From Planctomycetota bacterium (lineage in GTDB: Bacteria > Planctomycetota > Planctomycetia > Isosphaerales > Isosphaeraceae): a stretch of DNA of 5,620 bases. The stretch covers positions 1-5,620 of the forward strand of contig JAKBCQ010000229.1 of the NCBI GenBank assembly GCA_021807585.1, read 5' to 3'. The notes beneath the pieces are model-generated. The model worked only from the letters and a program-made list of their open reading frames with translations. It was not told where the DNA came from and did not search any database. This document shows, in pieces, positions 1 through 3,331 of this stretch. A program made the position numbers and the translations under genes. Position 1 is the stretch's first letter; every line of letters begins with the position of its first letter.

Positions 1-451
1 GCAACAGAACGGTCGTCGTCGAGCCGACGTCGATCATGATCGCGGGCGCGTCGACGAGTCGACTCGCGTACACGGCGAGCGCAAGCCAATTTGACGCCGC
101 GGCGAGCGCGGGTCGATCGCGAATCATCGCGGGGGTATGAAAATGCGTGTCGGTTCCCCAGATATGAATCGGTAAATCGCCGAAAGCGCTTTCGATCGCG
201 GCGAGCACGGTCTCGACCCCTTCGGCCTTGGTTTCAAAGCAATCGCACAGTTCGGCGGTCGTCGTCGCCGCGACCGCGTCGCCGCGGGGAACGAGCTTGC
301 GCGCCTCGGCGAGAGCCGCCGCAAGCCCGCGGGGATCCTTCCAGACCTCAAACCGAAGCGACTTCGCGACTCCGGAGCCGTGCGCGATCTTCACGTTCGC
401 CCCGCCGACGTCGATTCCTATCCAATCACATAATTTAGGATCATGATGCAT
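1..451 (-). CDS. H4MPT-linked C1 transfer pathway protein, hydantoinase/oxoprolinase-like (OrfY/MfnF-like), 5' part
   Basis: About 150 N-terminal residues are visible; the gene runs off the left edge. Seen: a first phosphate-type ASKHA loop IGIDVGGANVKIA (residues 11-23), the family hallmark TTAELCDCFETKAEGVETVL (about 65-82), IWGTD (98-102), AASNWLALA (118-126) and a second loop MIDVGSTTTVLL (139-150). These match the TIGR03123-type family found in methanogens, methylotrophs and planctomycetes. The archaeal relative MfnF is reported to join the aminomethylfuran and tyramine-glutamate parts of methanofuran; for bacterial members the exact reaction is inferred. It should be cytoplasmic. The ATG at 451-449 is chosen because an in-frame TAA lies at 466-464 and the conserved loop begins 10 residues later. 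It starts 2 bases after the ATP-grasp stop, so the two are probably co-transcribed and translationally coupled; only a weak GAG lies upstream. Oddity: Val147 stands where I recall relatives having Asp after GSTTT. Confidence 0.88.
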   Translation of the reverse strand, partial: MHHDPKLCDWIGIDVGGANVKIAHGSGVAKSLRFEVWKDPRGLAAALAEARKLVPRGDAVAATTTAELCDCFETKAEGVETVLAAIESAFGDLPIHIWGTDTHFHTPAMIRDRPALAAASNWLALAVYASRLVDAPAIMIDVGSTTTVLL

Positions 452-453
452 GA

Positions 454-1512
454 TTATCTCATATTATCTGAATGTGTAAAAAGCCGATCGACCTCGAATC
501 GGGTCGGCGGTTTCGATGCGATCGTTTCGGTCAGGCGAACGGCGAACTCTTCTTCCGCGCCTTGAACGCCTTCGAGCCAGGCGAGAGCCAAGAGACCGGG
601 AGGGGATAATCGCGCCGCTCCGATCAACGAAGTCGTCGGTCGCGGATTGAGTTCGATCAAGACGATCGAATCGTTCCGTTCATCCTTGATAAAATCGATT
701 CCAACCCAGCCGAGCAATCCCGAAACGGATCGAGCCGCGGTGATCAATTCGCGGCGAACTTCGCTTGAAACCTCGATCGGCAAGCGTCCCCCGTCGTACC
801 GGCATCGCCCTCCCGGCCATGCGATCGATTGCTCGCCGACCGCGATCAACCGCGGCGTCCCCGATCGATCGATCAAAAAACTTGCGCTCATCGATCGCCC
901 TTTAATGAACTTTTGAATAATCAAGTTATTGCATAGACCATGATTCCAGTCTTCGTCGATTTGATCGACGATTCGCGCGTCGACGCCTCCCGCTCCGTCG
1001 ATCGGTTTGAGAACCGCCGGGAAAGGGAAATCGGCGGGAATCGCGCCGATCTCGCCGAGACAGATCGATTCGGGGTGGGGGAGACCGCGGCCGATCCAGT
1101 GATCGGCGAGCGCGTATTTGTCTCCCGCGAGTTCGATCGCCGAGCGCCCCGAGCCGAGCGAACGACCGTCGGGGATCCAGCCGGCGCGTTCGGCGAGCAG
1201 ACCGTCGGTTTCGGGGGCGATCACAAGGGTATAATCGGCGGATCGCGCCGCCTCGACGATTCGATCGCGTTCCTCCCCGGGTCCGATGCGAATCGTTTCC
1301 ACGCGATCATGTGGGATATTGCGTATGAGATCGCATTCGAATCGCTCGTCGACCGAAACGACGACCCGGTTGGACGCGATCGCCGCGAAATCGGCCGCGA
1401 GAGCGCGAAGCATCGCGCTCCCCTCGCCCGCAAGCGATTCGGGGATCGCGCGACCGGCGAGCCCGCCTCCCGTTATATATTCATGAATAAGTATCGTTAA
1501 AGGAGAATTCAT
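454..1512 (-). CDS. ATP-grasp ligase of the H4MPT/methanofuran gene set (MfnD/Orf17-like)
   Basis: 352 residues from the ATG at 1512-1510. ATP-grasp enzymes join a carboxylate, via an acyl-phosphate, to an amine; archaeal MfnD ligates glutamate to tyramine in methanofuran synthesis, and methylotroph C1 clusters carry a related ATP-grasp (Orf17). Seen: N-terminal LTILIHEYITGGGLAG (5-20), LAGDKYAL (128-135), the nucleotide-binding lysine and glycine loop VLKPIDGAGG (167-176), the hinge-like IIQKFIKG (198-205), GWVGIDFI (268-275) and the Mg-binding ELNPRP (287-292). The fold is clear; the substrate is inferred from neighbours and could be glutamate with another amine. A TTG at 1539 would add nine residues, but the family N-terminus begins right after the ATG. 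Only a weak GGGA lies upstream of that ATG. The start overlaps the start of the divergent HisA-like gene, so its promoter must lie inside that gene or farther upstream. The stop is 2 bases from the next gene. Confidence 0.87.
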   Translation of the reverse strand: MNSPLTILIHEYITGGGLAGRAIPESLAGEGSAMLRALAADFAAIASNRVVVSVDERFECDLIRNIPHDRVETIRIGPGEERDRIVEAARSADYTLVIAPETDGLLAERAGWIPDGRSLGSGRSAIELAGDKYALADHWIGRGLPHPESICLGEIGAIPADFPFPAVLKPIDGAGGVDARIVDQIDEDWNHGLCNNLIIQKFIKGRSMSASFLIDRSGTPRLIAVGEQSIAWPGGRCRYDGGRLPIEVSSEVRRELITAARSVSGLLGWVGIDFIKDERNDSIVLIELNPRPTTSLIGAARLSPPGLLALAWLEGVQGAEEEFAVRLTETIASKPPTRFEVDRLFTHSDNMR

Positions 1513-1540
1513 GCGGGTCGTCCCGGTACTTGATATCAAG
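1478..1540. promoter_or_regulatory. Pair of 12-bp perfect palindromes flanking the divergent start codons
   Basis: TATTCATGAATA (1478-1489) and CTTGATATCAAG (1529-1540) are both perfect 12-bp palindromes; the second extends to 16 of 18 symmetric bases at 1526-1543. They sit on either side of the overlapping start codons at 1510-1513, and the left part (1473-1510) is much more AT-rich than the surroundings. Both lie in coding sequence. About one such palindrome is expected by chance in a window this size, so an operator role is only suggested by position. Confidence 0.2.
1499..1505 (+). promoter_or_regulatory. Shine-Dalgarno of the HisA-like gene
   Basis: AAAGGAG, five bases before the ATG at 1511. 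It fixes that start with confidence. It lies within codons 3-5 of the ATP-grasp gene on the opposite strand, so one stretch serves as ribosome binding site and as antisense coding sequence. Confidence 0.85.
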
Positions 1541-2266
1541 AACGGCCGAGCCGTTCACGCTCGCGGCGGCGATCGATCGCTGTATGCTCCGTTGCGATCG
1601 CCGTTTTATCCATCGAGCGATCCGTTCGCGGCGGCGCGGGCGATGCGCGATCGGCTTGGAGTCGATGAACTTTATATCGCCGATCTCGATGCGATCGAGT
1701 CCGGTTCGCGTGCGAATCGATCGTTGATCCAATCGCTTGTCGCCGACGGTTTCAAGCTTTGGCTGGATCGCGGAATTCGCGAGCCGAACGACGTCGACGA
1801 TCCGATTCTCGACGATCTGTTTCGCGTGATCGCCGGCGCCGAGACGATTCAAGGCGCCGAGACGATCGCGACGCTCGTGCGGCGTCGCGGCGAAGGCTCG
1901 GTCGTCATGAGCCTCGATCTCGACCCCCAAGGCGTGCGGCTTTCGCGTACGCTTCGATCGAACGATTTCGACGATTCTCCGCTCGCGATGATCGAAACCG
2001 CGTATCAGGCCGGATGCCGCACGTTTCTCATTCTCGACCTCGCGAGCGTCGGCGGCGAGTCGGGATTCCGAAGGCTCGAACTCGTCGATGAACTCCGCCG
2101 GCGCCGTCCCGGCGTTTCGATCGCGATCGGCGGGGGAATCCGCGGTATCGACGATCTCGTGCTCGCCGCAAGTCGCGGAGCCTCGGTCGCGCTCGTCGGA
2201 ACCGCGGTTCATCACGGTCTCGTCGACCGAGAAGCCGTGACGCTCGTCGAGTCGATCGACAAGTAA
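1511..2266 (+). CDS. HisA/HisF-related TIM-barrel protein of the C1 cofactor gene set
   Basis: 251 residues. HisA isomerises ProFAR to PRFAR in histidine synthesis by an Amadori rearrangement on a ribosyl phosphate. This protein belongs to the same barrel family but looks like the separate hisA/hisF-related group (TIGR00734 type) seen in methanogens and in methylotroph C1 clusters, for which I know no proven reaction. Seen: strand-1 VVPVLDIKNGRAVHA with the HisA-type catalytic Asp8; YIADLDAI (55-62); GAETIQGAET (109-118); SLDLDP (134-139), matching the second catalytic Asp region; LILDL (173-177); and the phosphate-binding IGGGIRG (206-212) and VGTAVHHG (229-236). Both half-barrel phosphate sites therefore look present. 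The ATG at 1511 has a strong Shine-Dalgarno sequence. Being surrounded by H4MPT/methanofuran genes rather than his genes argues against a histidine role. A diverged true HisA remains possible; absence of another hisA in the genome would favour that. Confidence 0.88.
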   Translation: MRVVPVLDIKNGRAVHARGGDRSLYAPLRSPFYPSSDPFAAARAMRDRLGVDELYIADLDAIESGSRANRSLIQSLVADGFKLWLDRGIREPNDVDDPILDDLFRVIAGAETIQGAETIATLVRRRGEGSVVMSLDLDPQGVRLSRTLRSNDFDDSPLAMIETAYQAGCRTFLILDLASVGGESGFRRLELVDELRRRRPGVSIAIGGGIRGIDDLVLAASRGASVALVGTAVHHGLVDREAVTLVESIDK

Positions 2267-2282
2267 TAAAAATAGTTAATCA

Positions 2283-2771
2283 TCAAGAGGTTTCCTCGGT
2301 TTCTGCGAAGGCGGATTGGCCGAAGCTTTCTTCGACTTCGACCGACGCGCGTTTGGGCCTGGGCAGGCCGCGGTCGGCGATCGACCGGAGGAGTCGTTCA
2401 AGGATATAGCTTGCGAGTAGTTCGGCGGTGGTGTTGGCGATCGGCAGGAGGACGCAATCGCCTGAGGGGAAGCTCCAGCGATTGTCGTTGTAGCGAACCT
2501 CGATTTGTTCTTCCGCGCGCTCGACGTGAATGAGGCGATTCTTGGTCGGGAGGAGCATACGATGATCGAGTTCGTCGACGATCTCCCGCGTGAGGTCTTT
2601 GAGCAGGATAAAATCGAACACGTAATGATTTTCGTCGAGTTCGTCCTCGATCTCGACCGACGCCCGGTAATTATGGCCGTGGAGTCGCTCGCATCGGTTT
2701 CCCGAATAGGTGATGAAATGACCCGAACTAAAGACGAGGTAATCTTTGGTGACACGGACGCGATAACGCAT
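2283..2771 (-). CDS. 6-pyruvoyltetrahydropterin synthase family protein (PTPS-I/III type)
   Basis: 162 residues, usual for a somewhat long PTPS/QueD protein. The family acts on 7,8-dihydroneopterin triphosphate; members make pyruvoyl-tetrahydropterin, carboxy-tetrahydropterin (queuosine path) or 6-hydroxymethyl-dihydropterin. Seen: zinc ligands His18 (FSSGHF) and His31/His33 in CERLHGHNY, catalytic Cys27 followed directly by Glu28, the structural VFDFILLKDL (51-60), catalytic Asp69-His70 in DELDHRMLL, the LPIANTTAELLA helix start (109-120) and the pterin-anchoring VEVEES (144-149). CExxHGH is, from my knowledge of the subfamilies, the mark of dual PTPS-I/III enzymes that can replace the FolB aldolase step. 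With C1-cofactor genes around it, supplying the pterin of H4MPT is the likely role; QueD in queuosine synthesis is the alternative. The ATG at 2771 is the only reasonable start, since an in-frame TAG lies just upstream (2792-2790). It converges on the HisA-like gene with a 16-base gap. Confidence 0.92.
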   Translation of the reverse strand: MRYRVRVTKDYLVFSSGHFITYSGNRCERLHGHNYRASVEIEDELDENHYVFDFILLKDLTREIVDELDHRMLLPTKNRLIHVERAEEQIEVRYNDNRWSFPSGDCVLLPIANTTAELLASYILERLLRSIADRGLPRPKRASVEVEESFGQSAFAETEETS

Positions 2772-2783
2772 CGTTGCTGCCGA

Positions 2784-2790
2784 TCCTCCC
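2784..2790 (-). promoter_or_regulatory. Probable Shine-Dalgarno of the PTPS gene, long spacing
   Basis: GGGAGGA on the minus strand, with 13 bases between its GGAGG core and the ATG at 2771. That is longer than the usual 5-9, so initiation may be weak. No in-frame alternative start exists between this site and the ATG. Confidence 0.5.
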
Positions 2791-3267
2791 TAGGCGAGCG
2801 GAACCTGTTTCAACCGACTCGATTGTTCGCATCCGGCGGGAATCGATCGAGCCGGCATTTTGTCTAGATGTACGTGCGTGGCGATAAGCCCGCGGGTCGT
2901 GCCGGCGTCGACCGTCGGTTGTACCGCGGTTTTCACGAGGCGGAACGGGGACGTTCATCGTCGATCGCCACGGTTCGTCGCGATTTCTCCAGATCGGTGA
3001 TCGCAAACCCGGGCCGCAAAATCGGCGCTGGACTCCGCCGACGTACTTGTGATATCTTCAAGATCGAAACGACTCGATTCAAGAGTCGGGCCGAGGTTCG
3101 CCGGAACGATCTCGTCCGCAAAATAATTCTATATCAGTATATGTTACGTTAAGCAAGTTTTGGTGTCGGTGCGAACGGGATCGAGATCTTAGTCGAGCGG
3201 CGATCATCGTCCGATTCGGGTCGGTTTGAGCGCTCGATCGCGTGTTTTTGGCGATCGATCACTCGTT

Positions 3268-3295
3268 TTGTCGCGGTTGTTCGTTTTGGTATCAT
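3268..3295 (+). promoter_or_regulatory. Candidate sigma-70-like promoter of the kinase gene
   Basis: TTGTCG (3268-3273, 4 of 6 to TTGACA), a 16-base spacer and TATCAT (3290-3295, 5 of 6 to TATAAT), ending 36 bases before the GTG start. It was found by eye, and planctomycete promoters often deviate from this consensus, so it is only a candidate. Confidence 0.3.
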
Positions 3296-3317
3296 GGATT
3301 CGTCGATTCATGAGATC

Positions 3318-3324
3318 GGGAGGG
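3318..3324 (+). promoter_or_regulatory. Shine-Dalgarno of the kinase gene
   Basis: GGGAGGG, seven bases before the GTG at 3332. An in-frame TGA at 3326-3328 excludes any earlier start, so this site decides in favour of the GTG. Confidence 0.7.
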
Positions 3325-3331
3325 TTGAGGC

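Larger units (their letters stand above)
2772..3331. other. 560-bp intergenic region without a supported gene
   Basis: This lies between two divergent genes, the PTPS gene (-) and the kinase (+). Short open frames exist on both strands (for example 2868-3152 plus, 2728-3006 minus), but they are Arg/Ser-rich, lack a convincing Shine-Dalgarno and show no family motif. An AT-rich segment lies at 3118-3160. A small hairpin (CGACTC 3070-3075, loop of seven, GAGTCG 3083-3088) has no T-run. CGATCG occurs here about as densely as in the genes. It should hold the promoters of both flanking genes; the rest is unexplained and could be a decayed gene. Confidence 0.6.

Noticed and set aside
91..446. Overlapping plus-strand and alternative minus-strand open frames at the left edge
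   Set aside because: The minus frame starting at 451 carries the family signatures (DVGGANVK, TAELCDCF); the others are Arg/Ser-rich shadows.
862..875. GATC tandem repeat as a specific binding site
   Set aside because: It is a local run of the window-wide CGATCG excess and lies in ATP-grasp codons; nothing marks it as special.
940..1500. 186-residue plus-strand open frame inside the ATP-grasp gene
   Set aside because: It is antisense to well-defined ATP-grasp motifs, with composition typical of a shadow frame and no recognisable domain.
1481..2215. 244-residue open frame on the minus strand antisense to the HisA-like gene
   Set aside because: It mirrors the HisA-like gene, is rich in Arg/Asp/Glu from reverse-read CGATCG-rich codons, and shows no family motif or Shine-Dalgarno. 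The plus-strand gene has clear TIM-barrel motifs.
2276..2755. 159-residue minus-strand open frame shifted relative to the PTPS gene
   Set aside because: It is a Ser/Thr/Lys-rich out-of-frame reading of the same DNA; the PTPS frame holds all zinc and catalytic residues.
2804..2817. TTGAAA on the minus strand upstream of PTPS as a -35 box
   Set aside because: No -10-like hexamer lies at 16-18 bases; the place is taken by the GGGAGGA ribosome binding site.
3070..3088. Hairpin as a possible terminator in the intergenic region
   Set aside because: The stem is only 6 bp and no T-run follows on either strand.
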